Shown here piece by piece: positions 26,499 to 40,531 of a DNA stretch of 64,000 bases. The notes under the pieces are model-generated. The model searched no databases. It was given only the letters and a program-made list of their open reading frames with translations, and had not been told where the DNA came from. Position 1 is the stretch's first letter; each line of letters opens with the position of its first letter. The stretch comes from Shewanella seohaensis. GTDB lineage: Bacteria > Pseudomonadota > Gammaproteobacteria > Enterobacterales > Shewanellaceae. The DNA lies in NCBI RefSeq assembly GCF_025449215.1, contig NZ_CP104900.1, positions 1,612,001 through 1,676,000 on the forward strand, read 5' to 3'. Made by a program: the position numbers and the translations under genes.

Positions 26499-29072
26499 AT
26501 GCGACTCGATCGTATGACCAATAAATTTCAGCTTGCCATCTCAGATGCCCAGTCGCTCGCGCTCGGGCGTGATCATCAGTTTATCGAACCGTTACATTTG
26601 ATGATGGCGCTGCTGAACCAGGATTCTGGTTCTATCCATCCTTTATTAACCCAAGCTGGCATTCGGGTGAGTGCGCTGCGCTCGCTGTTGAGCCAAGAGC
26701 TTGAACGTCTACCGCAGGTCGAAGGCACTGGCGGCGATGTACAATTATCCCAAGGTTTAATTCGCTTATTAAACCTGTGCGACAAGTTGGCGCAAAAGCG
26801 TAAAGACAAATATATCTCCAGTGAGTTATTTGTTTTAGCGGCACTCGAAGGCAGCGATGCCTTGGCGCAATGCTTAAAGAAATCCGGCGCCACCAAAGAG
26901 CTGCTCGAGCAAACCATTGAGCAAGTGCGCGGCGGTCAGAATGTGGATGATCCTAACGCGGAAGATCAACGCCAAGCGCTGAAAAAGTTTACCGTCGATC
27001 TCACTGAGCGTGCCGAACAAGGCAAACTTGACCCTGTGATTGGTCGCGACGATGAAATCCGCCGCACCATTCAAGTGCTGCAACGCCGCAGTAAAAACAA
27101 CCCAGTGCTGATTGGTGAGCCTGGCGTGGGTAAAACCGCGATTGTTGAAGGCCTCGCGCAGCGAATAGTGAACGGTGAAGTGCCTGAAGGGATTAAAAAT
27201 AAACGCGTTTTATCCTTAGACATGGGCGCACTGATTGCGGGCGCTAAATATCGTGGTGAGTTTGAAGAGCGTTTAAAAGCCGTGCTTAACGAGCTGGCGC
27301 AGGAAGAAGGCCAAGTGATCCTCTTTATCGACGAGCTACACACTATGGTGGGCGCGGGTAAAGGTGATGGCGCCATGGATGCGGGCAATATGTTAAAGCC
27401 TGCACTGGCCCGTGGCGATCTTCACTGTGTGGGCGCGACCACTCTCGACGAATATCGTCAATATATTGAAAAGGATGCCGCCCTTGAGCGCCGCTTCCAA
27501 AAAGTATTAGTGGATGAGCCTAGCGTGGAAGATACCATCGCGATTTTGCGTGGCCTCAAAGAGCGTTACGAGCTGCATCACCATGTGGAAATTACCGATC
27601 CGGCGATTGTAGCGGCGGCCACCATGTCGCACCGTTATGTGTCGGACCGTAAATTACCCGATAAAGCCATCGACTTGATTGACGAGGCGGCATCGAGCAT
27701 CCGTATGCAGATGGATTCTAAGCCTGAATCCCTAGACAGATTGGAGCGCCGAGCTATCCAGTTGAAACTGGAAGAGCAGGCATTAGCCAAAGAAAACGAT
27801 GAGGCGAGCCGCCGTCGACTCGAACATTTACGTGTCGAGTTGCATGAGGTTGAGGCTAAGGCGTCGGAGCTTAATGAAATCTGGCGTACCGAAAAAGCGG
27901 CGCTTGCAGGGACTCAGCATATTAAAGCCGACCTTGAGCAGGCTCGGATGGATTTAGAAGTGGCGCGCCGCGCGGGCGACTTGACCCGTATGTCCGAGCT
28001 GCAATATGGCCGTATTCCCGAGCTTGAAAAGCAACTGGACTTAGCATCGCAAGCCGAAATGCAGGATATGACACTGCTACGCAATAAAGTTACTGACTTA
28101 GAAATTGCCGAAGTGCTATCAAAGGCGACGGGCATTCCGGTTTCTAAGATGCTTGAAGGCGAGCGTGAAAAGCTGCTGCAAATGGAAGTGGCACTGCATG
28201 AGCGGGTGATTGGCCAAAACGAAGCCGTGGATGCGGTGGCCAATGCGATTCGCCGTAGCCGTGCAGGACTTGCCGATCCGAATCGTCCTATTGGTTCGTT
28301 CCTGTTCTTAGGACCAACAGGTGTGGGTAAAACTGAGCTGTGTAAGTCGTTGGCTAAGTTCCTCTTCGATACGGAATCGGCCTTAGTGCGCATCGACATG
28401 TCTGAATTTATGGAGAAACACGCGGTTTCCCGTTTAGTGGGGGCGCCTCCGGGCTATGTCGGCTATGAAGAGGGCGGTTACTTAACCGAAGCGGTACGCC
28501 GTAAGCCTTATTCGGTGATTTTGCTCGATGAGGTGGAAAAGGCTCACCCAGACGTGTTTAACATTCTGCTGCAGGTGCTGGATGATGGCCGCTTAACCGA
28601 TGGTCAAGGTCGTACCGTCGACTTTAGAAATACGGTGATCATCATGACCTCAAACTTAGGCTCTGACATTATCCAAGAAGGATTCGGTCACCTAAGTTAT
28701 AGCGAAATGAAGAGCGCGGTGATGAATGTGGTTACCCATAGCTTTAGACCCGAGTTTCTAAACCGGATCGACGAGTCAGTGGTATTCCATCCCTTGGATG
28801 CGGAAAATATCAAGCATATTGCATCTATCCAAATTGCTTCATTGCGTAAGCGTTTGGCAGAGAAAGACTATACGCTGGAGATCACCGACGAGGCATTATC
28901 GTTAATCGCCGAAATTGGTTTCGACCCAGTCTATGGCGCAAGACCGCTGAAACGTGCCTTACAGCAAGAGATGGAAAACCCATTAGCGCAAAAATTATTA
29001 CGTGGCGATTTACTGCCCGGCAAACCGATTAAGGTCAGTTGCGCCGGTGGTGAGTTGGTATTCGAGCAATAA
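26499..29072 (+). CDS. clpB: ATP-dependent disaggregase ClpB
   Basis: An 857-residue Hsp100 chaperone that extracts proteins from aggregates together with DnaK. Domains in order: the N-terminal Clp repeat domain (residues 1-145), AAA-1 with Walker [10 protein letters not shown] and Walker [14 protein letters not shown], the long coiled-coil middle domain (about 400-530) typical of ClpB, AAA-2 with Walker [10 protein letters not shown] and Walker [15 protein letters not shown], and the C-terminal oligomerisation domain. GGAGG precedes ATG 26499. A sigma-32 promoter drives it. Confidence 0.98.
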   Translation: MRLDRMTNKFQLAISDAQSLALGRDHQFIEPLHLMMALLNQDSGSIHPLLTQAGIRVSALRSLLSQELERLPQVEGTGGDVQLSQGLIRLLNLCDKLAQKRKDKYISSELFVLAALEGSDALAQCLKKSGATKELLEQTIEQVRGGQNVDDPNAEDQRQALKKFTVDLTERAEQGKLDPVIGRDDEIRRTIQVLQRRSKNNPVLIGEPGVGKTAIVEGLAQRIVNGEVPEGIKNKRVLSLDMGALIAGAKYRGEFEERLKAVLNELAQEEGQVILFIDELHTMVGAGKGDGAMDAGNMLKPALARGDLHCVGATTLDEYRQYIEKDAALERRFQKVLVDEPSVEDTIAILRGLKERYELHHHVEITDPAIVAAATMSHRYVSDRKLPDKAIDLIDEAASSIRMQMDSKPESLDRLERRAIQLKLEEQALAKENDEASRRRLEHLRVELHEVEAKASELNEIWRTEKAALAGTQHIKADLEQARMDLEVARRAGDLTRMSELQYGRIPELEKQLDLASQAEMQDMTLLRNKVTDLEIAEVLSKATGIPVSKMLEGEREKLLQMEVALHERVIGQNEAVDAVANAIRRSRAGLADPNRPIGSFLFLGPTGVGKTELCKSLAKFLFDTESALVRIDMSEFMEKHAVSRLVGAPPGYVGYEEGGYLTEAVRRKPYSVILLDEVEKAHPDVFNILLQVLDDGRLTDGQGRTVDFRNTVIIMTSNLGSDIIQEGFGHLSYSEMKSAVMNVVTHSFRPEFLNRIDESVVFHPLDAENIKHIASIQIASLRKRLAEKDYTLEITDEALSLIAEIGFDPVYGARPLKRALQQEMENPLAQKLLRGDLLPGKPIKVSCAGGELVFEQ

Positions 29073-29114
29073 TTTACGCGGATGCTTACCGTGCTAAATG
29101 CAGCTTAACCTAAA

Positions 29115-29148
29115 TAAAAAAACCGAAGTCTTAGACTTCGGTTTTTTT
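29115..29148. terminator. rho-independent terminator after clpB
   Basis: A stem ACCGAAGTC/GACTTCGGT with a three-base loop, flanked by seven A and seven T. It can serve both the clpB and the convergent DUF4124 transcripts. Confidence 0.92.
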
Positions 29149-29253
29149 ATATCCAAACGCTACAGATAAATGTGCGGTAACCCTAAAAGAGCAGCACACG
29201 ATAGTGTGGCGTGAGTATCAAGGTTTACATGCAGCTACAACAAACGCAGAACG

Positions 29254-29718
29254 TTATTTCTTATCGCAAAACAGTTTTATCCGCTGCTGATTCTCGCTAA
29301 TTGCCGCTTGGCGCTCTTCTTCAGTCATTGCGACCGGCTCTTTATTACCTTCTTCTTGGCGGGTGAGCTTGGTATGAGTCGTTAACACATCTAAATTATG
29401 TTTAGCGTTTTCACAAATCGTTTCGGCTTGCTTAGCGTCTTTCTCTTTAATTAACGCTGCTGACTTTTCGGACTCGGACATTTCAGGGGGCGCATCTTTT
29501 TTAGCGGGAGCGATATAGCCAATTTTACCAGGCTCGATATCTTCGCTATAAAGTTGCTGCGTTTTGGGTTGTTCCTGCTCCGGTGGCTGCTGACTGTAAT
29601 GGGTGACACCATTCTCATCGACCCAAGTGTAAATCACCCCGGCGAATACGGGCTGAGTGAGCAGCATTAAGCATGCAATCCGCAGAAACATTGCGCTAAC
29701 CTTGGCTTTTCTTAACAT
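29254..29718 (-). CDS. DUF4124 domain-containing exported protein
   Basis: A protein of about 154 residues with a signal peptide (core FLRIACLMLLTQPVFA) followed by the DUF4124 motif VIYTWVDENGVTHYSQQPP. A charged, Lys/Glu-rich helical tail contains two cysteines (AETICENA and IKLFCDKK). The start ATG 29718 is chosen because AGGG lies nine bases upstream; ATG 29727 has the AGGG directly adjacent. The domain's function is not known; such proteins are periplasmic. It is divergent from pssA. Confidence 0.85.
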   Translation of the reverse strand: MLRKAKVSAMFLRIACLMLLTQPVFAGVIYTWVDENGVTHYSQQPPEQEQPKTQQLYSEDIEPGKIGYIAPAKKDAPPEMSESEKSAALIKEKDAKQAETICENAKHNLDVLTTHTKLTRQEEGNKEPVAMTEEERQAAISENQQRIKLFCDKK

Positions 29719-29809
29719 AAAAATCATCCCTAAGGGTCACCATCGACATGATAGTAAAATATGCTATCTTGAAGCCTACTTCCATTTCAGCTCATAGCTT
29801 TATAAGTGT

Positions 29810-30628
29810 ATGCAAAATTCCTCGAATCAAACAGTAAAGAATAAAGGTATCTATTTACTGCCGAATTTATTCACCACCGCCGGCTTGTTTTCCGGTTTCT
29901 ATGCTGTGATTGCCTCTATGAATGCTAACTTTGAAGCGGCGGCGATTGCGATTTTTGTGGCCATGATTTGCGATGGTTTAGACGGCAGAGTGGCAAGATT
30001 AACGAACACGCAAAGTGACTTTGGTGCCGAATATGACAGCATGGCAGACATGGTGTCCTTTGGTATGGCACCTGCATTACTCGCCTACAATTGGGCGCTT
30101 GCGGATTTAGGCAAAGTTGGTTGGCTTGCTGCATTTATCTATTGTGCGGGCGCAGCATTAAGGTTGGCACGTTTTAATACCCAAGTTGGCGTGGCTGATA
30201 AGCGTTATTTTCAAGGCTTAGCGAGTCCTGCAGCAGCGGCAGTAATTGCCGGTAGCATTTGGCTTGGCAATCAGTACAACCTCGATGGTAAGAATATCAG
30301 TTGGATAGCCGGATTGATTACGGCCACCACGGGGTTATTAATGGTGAGTAATTTCCGTTATCACTCATTTAAGGAAATTGACTGGCGCGGCAAAGTGAAT
30401 TTCATTGCGATTTTATTTGTGGTTGGCGTGTTTGTGGTGGTGTCGGTGCAACCAGCATTAATTCTCTGTATCGGTTTTTACCTCTACGCCATTTCTGGGC
30501 CAGTGATCACTATTCGCACCGTGAGAAAACTAAAAGTGGCGCACATTGTGGGCGATGGAGAGCATGAAAAGGAACAAGGCACGGGAGAGGGCACCAAGAG
30601 TTCGACAAATTCTACGGATAATCCTTAG
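29810..30628 (+). CDS. pssA: CDP-diacylglycerol--serine O-phosphatidyltransferase (type II)
   Basis: A 272-residue integral membrane enzyme that makes phosphatidylserine, the precursor of phosphatidylethanolamine. The CDP-alcohol phosphotransferase signature is complete: DG-x2-DGR-x-AR, eight residues, G-x3-D-x3-D (from CDGLDGRVARLTN to GAEYDSMAD, residues about 48-75). About seven hydrophobic segments follow. It belongs to the membrane-bound Bacillus/Pseudomonas-like class rather than the soluble E. coli class. The C-terminal tail is charged and low-complexity. Confidence 0.93.
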   Translation: MQNSSNQTVKNKGIYLLPNLFTTAGLFSGFYAVIASMNANFEAAAIAIFVAMICDGLDGRVARLTNTQSDFGAEYDSMADMVSFGMAPALLAYNWALADLGKVGWLAAFIYCAGAALRLARFNTQVGVADKRYFQGLASPAAAAVIAGSIWLGNQYNLDGKNISWIAGLITATTGLLMVSNFRYHSFKEIDWRGKVNFIAILFVVGVFVVVSVQPALILCIGFYLYAISGPVITIRTVRKLKVAHIVGDGEHEKEQGTGEGTKSSTNSTDNP

Positions 30629-30674
30629 CCCGACAGCTTCAATACAAGCAAGCGTTATTCAATGAGTCTGTTCT

Positions 30675-30707
30675 ACGGTTCAAGAGTCGTTATTCTTGAA
30701 CCGTTTT
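30675..30707 (+). terminator. rho-independent terminator after pssA
   Basis: An eleven-base-pair stem ACGGTTCAAGA/TCTTGAACCGT with an eight-base loop, followed by TTTTCC. It lies 46 bases after the pssA stop codon. Confidence 0.85.
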
Positions 30708-30912
30708 CCTCATTTGACAGCTATACATCTATATATACAAAAGTTTTAAAGCGCCCATTCTTAAGGCTATTCGATCTATAGAATTCCCTGCACATCCATG
30801 CCGCATATGCCAAACTTATCAACCCGAGTGACAAAGATTGCAGTATATTTATCCGATATTTGTAGTTTTGCTGGTTATTTGCTCACTTGACGTGATTTGT
30901 TAAAAAAGCCCT

Positions 30913-30940
30913 TGCACAAAAAGTTCTGCTGCCTATAATG
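30913..30940 (+). promoter_or_regulatory. rrn promoter P1
   Basis: A -35 TTGCAC (30913-30918) and a perfect -10 TATAAT (30935-30940) separated by 16 bases, followed by a GC-rich discriminator (GCGC). The AT-rich stretch just upstream (TTGTTAAAAAA) could act as an UP element. It lies about 375 bases before the 16S gene. Confidence 0.85.
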
Positions 30941-31046
30941 CGCATCCACTGACACGGCAGACAGCGAAAGCAAGCGCGGTGACAGTGCGAATCGAATGCA
31001 AAATGTGCAGTTGATTCGAAAGCCTCAAGAAGTTTGCAAAAACGCC

Positions 31047-31074
31047 TTGACGCGACAAGGGAAATGCGTAGAAT
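31047..31074 (+). promoter_or_regulatory. rrn promoter P2
   Basis: A -35 TTGACG (31047-31052) and -10 TAGAAT (31069-31074) separated by 16 bases, with a GC-rich discriminator (ACGCAGCCC). It is placed 134 bases after P1, in the usual tandem arrangement. Confidence 0.8.
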
Positions 31075-31119
31075 ACGCAGCCCTGACCCGCTGAGCGGTA
31101 ACGCGAAAGCCGAGGTCAA

Positions 31120-31133
31120 ATGCTCTTTAACAA
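31120..31133 (+). promoter_or_regulatory. boxA antitermination element in the rrn leader
   Basis: TGCTCTTTAACAAT matches the boxA consensus bound by NusB/NusE, which lets RNA polymerase pass through untranslated rRNA genes without rho termination. Confidence 0.88.
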
Positions 31134-31315
31134 TCTAAACAAGAAATCTGTGTGGACACTCACAGGTGTTGAGTTAATCGAAATTACTCTGCCGTTTGGC
31201 GAGTAATCAAAGAATTAAATCAATGAATGAGTGTTCATAGCAATATGTACAACGACTTATTAACTAAGTCGATTCAGAATTCATTGAGTCGAATCTTCGG
31301 ATTCACAAAACTTTT

Positions 31316-32856
<1,541 letters not shown>

Positions 32857-33175
32857 CCTATACGACTAACTCAATGTTTGTTGAGTGTTCACACAGATGG
32901 CTTGTTGAACTTCTCGAAAGAGGAGGGAGAGCGAAATGCACCGCGTGCCGGTAAGCATTGTTCTTTAACAATTTGGAAAGCTGATAGTAATTAATACAAT
33001 GATGTCTGTCGTTGTGTTAATACGAAAAAAATTGAGTTCTTAAAACACTTTTTAAGTGTCTTGAATATTCAAGTCTAAGGCGAGTCCATTTCCTTGGTCG
33101 GAAATGAGACAAGTAAAACCAGCTGGTCGCAACAATTCAAGTGACTCACGTAAGTGAAACCTATTTGGGTTGTAT
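32857..33175 (+). other. 16S-23S internal transcribed spacer without tRNA genes
   Basis: A spacer of 319 bases holding a second boxA-like element (GTTCTTTAACAATTT at about 32960) and processing-stem sequences, but no tRNA. Many gammaproteobacterial rrn operons carry tRNA-Glu or tRNA-Ile/Ala here; none can be folded from this sequence. Confidence 0.85.
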
Positions 33176-36062
<2,887 letters not shown>

Positions 36063-36193
36063 ATACAACCCAGATGGGTTTTGCTAAGAGAACTTAGCTT
36101 GAATGCAAACACTTAAGAAGTGCAACTCAATCCAGCTTTCCGAATTACATTTACTGCCTGCGTGAGATAAGACGGGTGAGTAAATACCAAATT

Positions 36194-36312
36194 TGCTTGG
36201 TGACAATAGCATTGTGGTCCCACCTGATCCCATCCCGAACTCAGAAGTGAAACGCAATCGCGCCGATGGTAGTGTGGGGTCTCCCCATGTGAGAGTAGGT
36301 CATCGCCAAGCG
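36194..36312 (+). rRNA. rrf: 5S ribosomal RNA
   Basis: TGCTTGGTGACAATAGCATT at the start pairs with the terminal CGCCAAGC. The core CCCATCCCGAACTCAGAAGT is the universal 5S region. The exact ends are uncertain by a few bases. Confidence 0.93.
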
Positions 36313-36324
36313 CCTAATTAAACG

Positions 36325-36360
36325 AAGAAGCCAGCTGAATAAGCTGGCTTTTTTGTTTTT
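36325..36360 (+). terminator. rho-independent terminator of the rrn operon
   Basis: A stem AAGCCAGCT/AGCTGGCTT with a five-base loop, followed by TTTTGTTTTT, directly after 5S. Confidence 0.93.
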
Positions 36361-36912
36361 CGTGTTTACCATTTCAGTTTCTGTATTCTTCATAAGCCTT
36401 CTTTAATTACTAACGTTATTACTCTACGGTCTAAGATGCAGCGTTAATGGAGAACGGCTGATTATCTTGTTTTCTAGACTTTTAAACCTGTGTTCTCATT
36501 ATTCCTCTAAACACCTTCTTGGCAGCTTAATGCTTTAGCGCTGTATTTCGATGCTTCTTGGATTATGTCCTTACTTATAAGGCTCATCGTTCGATTTAAA
36601 CTTGTACTCATTTAATAAGAGATTCAAGACCTCATTATCGTTAGATTGCACTTTCTGCTGCTGTTTACTCGGGCCTTAATCTTGAGAGCCAGTAACCCTT
36701 CTTTCCCCAATAAAAATATCTGCTTTGCTGTTTCATTAACGAATATTCATTTTATCGCTCGTTCACTAAGGATCCCTCAGACACTTATTGCCGATCTTAT
36801 GTAAATTGGTCTTACCAATTTACAACCATAGATTGAGTTTGTTATCAATGAGGATGTTGTGAAGTTGTAAATATAGCACTTGATTGGGTTGAAAGCTGGA
36901 GGAGGTACTGAC
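36361..36912 (+). other. intergenic region between rrn and oadGAB
   Basis: About 550 bases with no supported gene. It contains the PdhR-like operator described separately and must contain the oad promoter. The rest shows no repeat or RNA fold that I can name. Confidence 0.5.
36801..36823 (+). promoter_or_regulatory. PdhR/FadR-type GntR operator upstream of oadGAB
   Basis: A perfect inverted repeat, ten-base arms GTAAATTGGT and ACCAATTTAC with a three-base spacer CTT. The core ATTGGT-N3-ACCAAT is the PdhR/LldR type consensus. It lies about 90 bases before the oadG start, a position suited to repression. PdhR responds to pyruvate, which would fit control of a pyruvate/oxaloacetate enzyme. Confidence 0.7.
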
Positions 36913-37170
36913 GTGAAAGGGGAGCTAACGCAGCAGCTATTAGATGCTGTTGGCATCATGTTATTGGGCATGGGGCTGGTGTATTTATTTTTAAGTGTAT
37001 TGATATTAGGTGTGAATCTGGTTGCTAAGTGGTGCCGTGAAGAGCCTAAAGCAGCAGATCCGTTAAAGGTGAATGATGCGAGCTCTATCGGAGCTGCAAA
37101 CACCTTAGATCCTAAATTGGTGGCTGCGATTAGCTTAGCCGTCCAGCAGTATCGTTCTCAGGCTAAATAA
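36913..37170 (+). CDS. oadG: oxaloacetate decarboxylase gamma subunit OadG
   Basis: An 85-residue protein with one membrane helix near the amino end ([20 protein letters not shown]) and a C-terminal tail ([18 protein letters not shown]) that joins the alpha subunit. The start is GTG 36913, with AGGAGG seven bases upstream. OadG anchors and assembles the sodium-pumping decarboxylase. It is the first gene of oadGAB. Confidence 0.9.
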   Translation: MKGELTQQLLDAVGIMLLGMGLVYLFLSVLILGVNLVAKWCREEPKAADPLKVNDASSIGAANTLDPKLVAAISLAVQQYRSQAK

Positions 37171-37181
37171 TGGAGCGCCAT

Positions 37182-39017
37182 ATGAACCGAGTAAATTCGA
37201 TTGTGGCGTCTAAGCCATTACAGTTAACCGATGTCGTCTTGAGGGATGCACATCAGTCTATTTTAGCGACGCGTTTACGCCTCGATGACATGCTTCCGAT
37301 AGCACCTCTGCTCGATAAAGTGGGATTTTGGTCGCTCGAGTCTTGGGGCGGAGCGACTTTCGATGCCTGTATCCGTTATTTAGGTGAGGATCCTTGGGAC
37401 AGGATCCGTGAGCTGAAAAAGTTAATGCCAAATACACCTCAACAAATGTTACTGCGCGGTCAAAACCTATTGGGTTATCGCCATTATGCCGATGATTTAG
37501 TGACACGTTTTGTCGAGCGTGCCCATGCCAATGGTGTCGATGTATTCCGTATCTTTGATGCGATGAATGATGTGCGTAACCTCGAGATGGCGGTAAAAGC
37601 GGTGCGTGACGTCGGTGGACATGCACAAGGCACAATTTCTTATACGACCAGCCCTGTTCATACGGTTGATACTTGGGTCGATATGGCAAAGCGCCTTGAG
37701 GACATGGGCTGCCATTCTCTGTGCATTAAAGACATGGCGGGCCTACTCAAGCCGATGGAAGCCTTTGAGCTGATCAGTCGCTTAAAATCACAAACTCAAC
37801 TCATGCTCTCATTGCACTGCCACGCCACGACGGGGCTGAGTACCGCAACCTATCAAAAGGCGATAGAGGCGGGAATCGATGTACTCGATACTGCTATTTC
37901 CTCGATGAGCCAAACCTATGGCCATACGGCAACTGAAACCGTGGTTGCTATGGTGGCGGAGACCGAGCGTGAAACTCACTATGACCTTGTCTTACTTGAA
38001 GAGATTGCCGCTTATTTCCGAGAGGTGCGGAAAAAGTACGCCAAGTTTGAAGGGGCATTAAAAGGTATCGATTCGCGGATCCTTCGCGCTCAAGTCCCCG
38101 GTGGCATGTTGACGAATATGGAGAGTCAGCTCAAAGAACAAGGCGCGGCCGATAAGCTGGACGTTGTGCTGGAGGAGATCCCTCGGGTACGTCAGGATTT
38201 AGGTTTTCTGCCTTTGGTTACACCAACGTCGCAAATTGTTGGCTCGCAGGCCGTTATCAACGTACTGATGGGGCAAAGATATCAATCGTTGACCAAAGAG
38301 ACTGAAGGCGTGTTAAGGGGCGAATATGGTGCTACTCCAGCCCCTGTTAATCCCGAGTTGCAGGCTCGAGTGCTTAACGGTGCGGCGGCGATCACTTGCC
38401 GTCCTGCAGATTTACTCGCACCCGAGTTGGACAAACTGCGTACGGAGTTATTATCAAAGGCGCAGGAGCAAGGGATTCGTCTCGTCTCAGAGAGCAAAGA
38501 AAAGTCTCAGGACGATGATTTACTCATCTATGCGCTCTTCCCGCAGATTGGTTTACAGTTTTTAAAACACCGTCACGATCCAACCGCCTTTGAGCCAAAA
38601 CCAGAGCTTGCGCCAGTGTTACCTACTACACCGCGTGAGGCCGAAACTTATACTGTTACGGTTGAAGGGCAAACTTATGTGGTTGAGGTTGCCGAGGGCG
38701 GCGAAATTAGCCAGATCCAAGTTCAGGGACAAGCCGCACTGCCGCTTGGTCAAGCTTATCCTTCTCAGCCGAGCGCTGCGCCAGTGACTCAAACCAGTGA
38801 GGTGAAACTTAAGATGAGCGCGCCACTATCGGGCAATATCTTCAAAGTGCATGTCGGCATTGGTGACAAGGTGTGCGCCGGCGATGTTGTTATCATCCTA
38901 GAGGCCATGAAAATGGAGACCGAAATCCGCGCACAGGGGGATGGCATTATTACCCATCTCTTTGTGAAAGAAGGGGATTCGGTTGCCGTGGGTTCTCAAT
39001 TACTGGCCTTAGCTTAG
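37182..39017 (+). CDS. oadA: oxaloacetate decarboxylase alpha subunit OadA
   Basis: About 611 residues. The N-terminal carboxyltransferase domain has the motif [19 protein letters not shown] and metal ligands in [12 protein letters not shown]. It is followed by the conserved carboxylase domain, a linker, and a biotinyl domain whose biotin lysine is in EAMKMETEI near the C-terminus. It moves the carboxyl group of oxaloacetate to biotin, giving pyruvate. I chose ATG 37182, preceded by GGAG; ATG 37170 overlaps the oadG stop and is an alternative. Confidence 0.95.
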   Translation: MNRVNSIVASKPLQLTDVVLRDAHQSILATRLRLDDMLPIAPLLDKVGFWSLESWGGATFDACIRYLGEDPWDRIRELKKLMPNTPQQMLLRGQNLLGYRHYADDLVTRFVERAHANGVDVFRIFDAMNDVRNLEMAVKAVRDVGGHAQGTISYTTSPVHTVDTWVDMAKRLEDMGCHSLCIKDMAGLLKPMEAFELISRLKSQTQLMLSLHCHATTGLSTATYQKAIEAGIDVLDTAISSMSQTYGHTATETVVAMVAETERETHYDLVLLEEIAAYFREVRKKYAKFEGALKGIDSRILRAQVPGGMLTNMESQLKEQGAADKLDVVLEEIPRVRQDLGFLPLVTPTSQIVGSQAVINVLMGQRYQSLTKETEGVLRGEYGATPAPVNPELQARVLNGAAAITCRPADLLAPELDKLRTELLSKAQEQGIRLVSESKEKSQDDDLLIYALFPQIGLQFLKHRHDPTAFEPKPELAPVLPTTPREAETYTVTVEGQTYVVEVAEGGEISQIQVQGQAALPLGQAYPSQPSAAPVTQTSEVKLKMSAPLSGNIFKVHVGIGDKVCAGDVVIILEAMKMETEIRAQGDGIITHLFVKEGDSVAVGSQLLALA

Positions 39018-39025
39018 GAGTCGTT

Positions 39026-40156
39026 ATGGATGGTTTACTGGCTTTCTGGGCCGAAACGGGCATAGCCCATTTTACTGCGGGGCAAGCCTTGATGATGGCT
39101 GTGGGCGCCTTGCTGTTATACCTTGCGATAGTGCGTGGCTTTGAGCCACTACTGTTGTTACCTATTGGTTTTGGCGCTGTGCTGGCGAATATTCCCAATG
39201 CGGGCTTTACCGAAGAGGGCGGTATGCTGTATTACGCCTACCATGTTGGGATTGAAACCGGGGTATTTCCGCTGCTGATCTTTATTGGGGTTGGCGCGCT
39301 GACAGATTTTAGTGCGCTGATTGCCAATCCAAAGACCTTGCTACTCGGCGCGGCGGCGCAGTTTGGGATTTTCGCAACCTTAATTGGGGCGATAGCGCTG
39401 AATCTGGTGCCAGGCTTTGAATTTACCATGCAGGATGCCGCAGCCATTGCCATTATCGGTGGCGCGGATGGACCAACGGCGATTTTCCTTGCCTCTAAGC
39501 TTGCGCCTGAGTTGTTGGGGGCGATTGCTGTGGCGGCCTATTCCTATATGGCGCTGGTGCCGATTATTCAGCCGCCGATCATGCGTTTACTCACGACCCA
39601 AGCCGAGCGTGAGATAAAGATGGAGCAGCTCAGGGAGGTGAGTAAGAAGGAGAAGATCATTTTCCCGCTGATGGTATTGGGCTTAACGATTTTATTCTTA
39701 CCCGCAGCAACTCCTCTGGTTGGTATGTTTTGCCTTGGCAATCTAATGCGTGAGTCGGGTGTGGTAGATAGATTATCGAAAACGGCGCAAAACGAGCTGA
39801 TCAATATCGTCACTATTTTCTTAGGCTTGGCCGTCGGTTCTAAACTTTCTGCAGAGCAGTTCTTACGCGTCGAAACCTTAGGGATCTTAGTTTTGGGCGC
39901 GTTGGCGTTCGGTATTGGTACTGCTGCAGGGGTGCTGATGGCAAAACTGATGTGCAAATTAACAGGCGGTAAGGTCAATCCATTAATTGGCGCGGCGGGC
40001 GTATCAGCTGTGCCAATGGCGGCAAGGGTGGTGAATAAGGTGGGATTAGAGGCTAATCATCATAACTTTTTGCTGATGCACGCTATGGGGCCAAACGTTG
40101 CTGGGGTGTTAGGCTCTGCGGTTGCGGCTGGGATTTTACTGGCTGTGCTTGGCTAA
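39026..40156 (+). CDS. oadB: oxaloacetate decarboxylase beta subunit OadB (sodium pump)
   Basis: A 376-residue polytopic membrane protein. It decarboxylates carboxybiotin and exports sodium. The catalytic region [20 protein letters not shown] is intact, as is the Gly-rich [22 protein letters not shown] 39026 has GGAG upstream, eight bases after oadA; a longer in-frame extension overlaps the oadA biotinyl domain and is not real. It completes the oadGAB operon, and a terminator follows. Confidence 0.94.
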   Translation: MDGLLAFWAETGIAHFTAGQALMMAVGALLLYLAIVRGFEPLLLLPIGFGAVLANIPNAGFTEEGGMLYYAYHVGIETGVFPLLIFIGVGALTDFSALIANPKTLLLGAAAQFGIFATLIGAIALNLVPGFEFTMQDAAAIAIIGGADGPTAIFLASKLAPELLGAIAVAAYSYMALVPIIQPPIMRLLTTQAEREIKMEQLREVSKKEKIIFPLMVLGLTILFLPAATPLVGMFCLGNLMRESGVVDRLSKTAQNELINIVTIFLGLAVGSKLSAEQFLRVETLGILVLGALAFGIGTAAGVLMAKLMCKLTGGKVNPLIGAAGVSAVPMAARVVNKVGLEANHHNFLLMHAMGPNVAGVLGSAVAAGILLAVLG

Positions 40157-40179
40157 GCTGCGAATTTGGAGGCTAGAGC

Positions 40180-40207
40180 AAAGCCTATTGTGAACCAATA
40201 GGCTTTT
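40180..40207. terminator. rho-independent terminator after oadB
   Basis: A stem AAAGCCTATTG/CAATAGGCTTT with a five-base loop and a T-rich end. It overlaps the last codon of the convergent small membrane protein gene. Confidence 0.85.
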
Positions 40208-40373
40208 AAGCCGTTAACCACAGGAGCAGCATAAGAAGCAAAATCACCGTGCCGCTGATGGCTATGATGTAGATAAAGCCACGTTTTCCTTGAGCCAGCG
40301 GTAAACCATTGGCTTTTAAAAACAGTATCCACAGCAAGCAAAGGATAAGCGGGAATAAAAATAGTTTAGTCAT
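40206..40373 (-). CDS. 55-residue two-helix membrane protein
   Basis: Reading from ATG 40373 gives a 55-residue protein: MTKLFLFPLILCLLWILFLK, a short polar turn (ANGLPLAQGKRG), then a second hydrophobic segment FIYIIAISGTVILLLMLLLW and LTA. The two helices and Lys/Arg loop give a clear hairpin topology. GAAG is present upstream, though weak. An unrelated frame over 40153-40341 is not membrane-like and is a shadow. I do not recognise a family. It is convergent with oadB and followed upstream by the DAACS gene. Confidence 0.65.
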   Translation of the reverse strand: MTKLFLFPLILCLLWILFLKANGLPLAQGKRGFIYIIAISGTVILLLMLLLWLTA

Positions 40374-40468
40374 GCTTCATTCTACTTTTGGTAAATAAGT
40401 GAAGAGTTTAACAGCTTGTTTGGTCGAAAGTCATGGACGTTTTATTCGCAATAAGTGAAATACGGATA

Positions 40469-40499
40469 ATAAAAAAGACCGCATTTGCGGTCTTTTTAT
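40469..40499. terminator. rho-independent terminator
   Basis: A stem AAAAGACCGCA/TGCGGTCTTTT with two-base loop and A/T flanks at both sides. It ends the leftward DAACS symporter transcript. Confidence 0.85.
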
Positions 40500-40531
40500 T
40501 GGATAAATCTTTCATGATTTACCCTGAGTGA

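Noticed and set aside
40153..40341. 62-residue leftward frame starting MLAVDTVFKS
   Set aside because: It overlaps the real two-helix membrane gene in another frame and its product has no coherent hydrophobic or conserved pattern.
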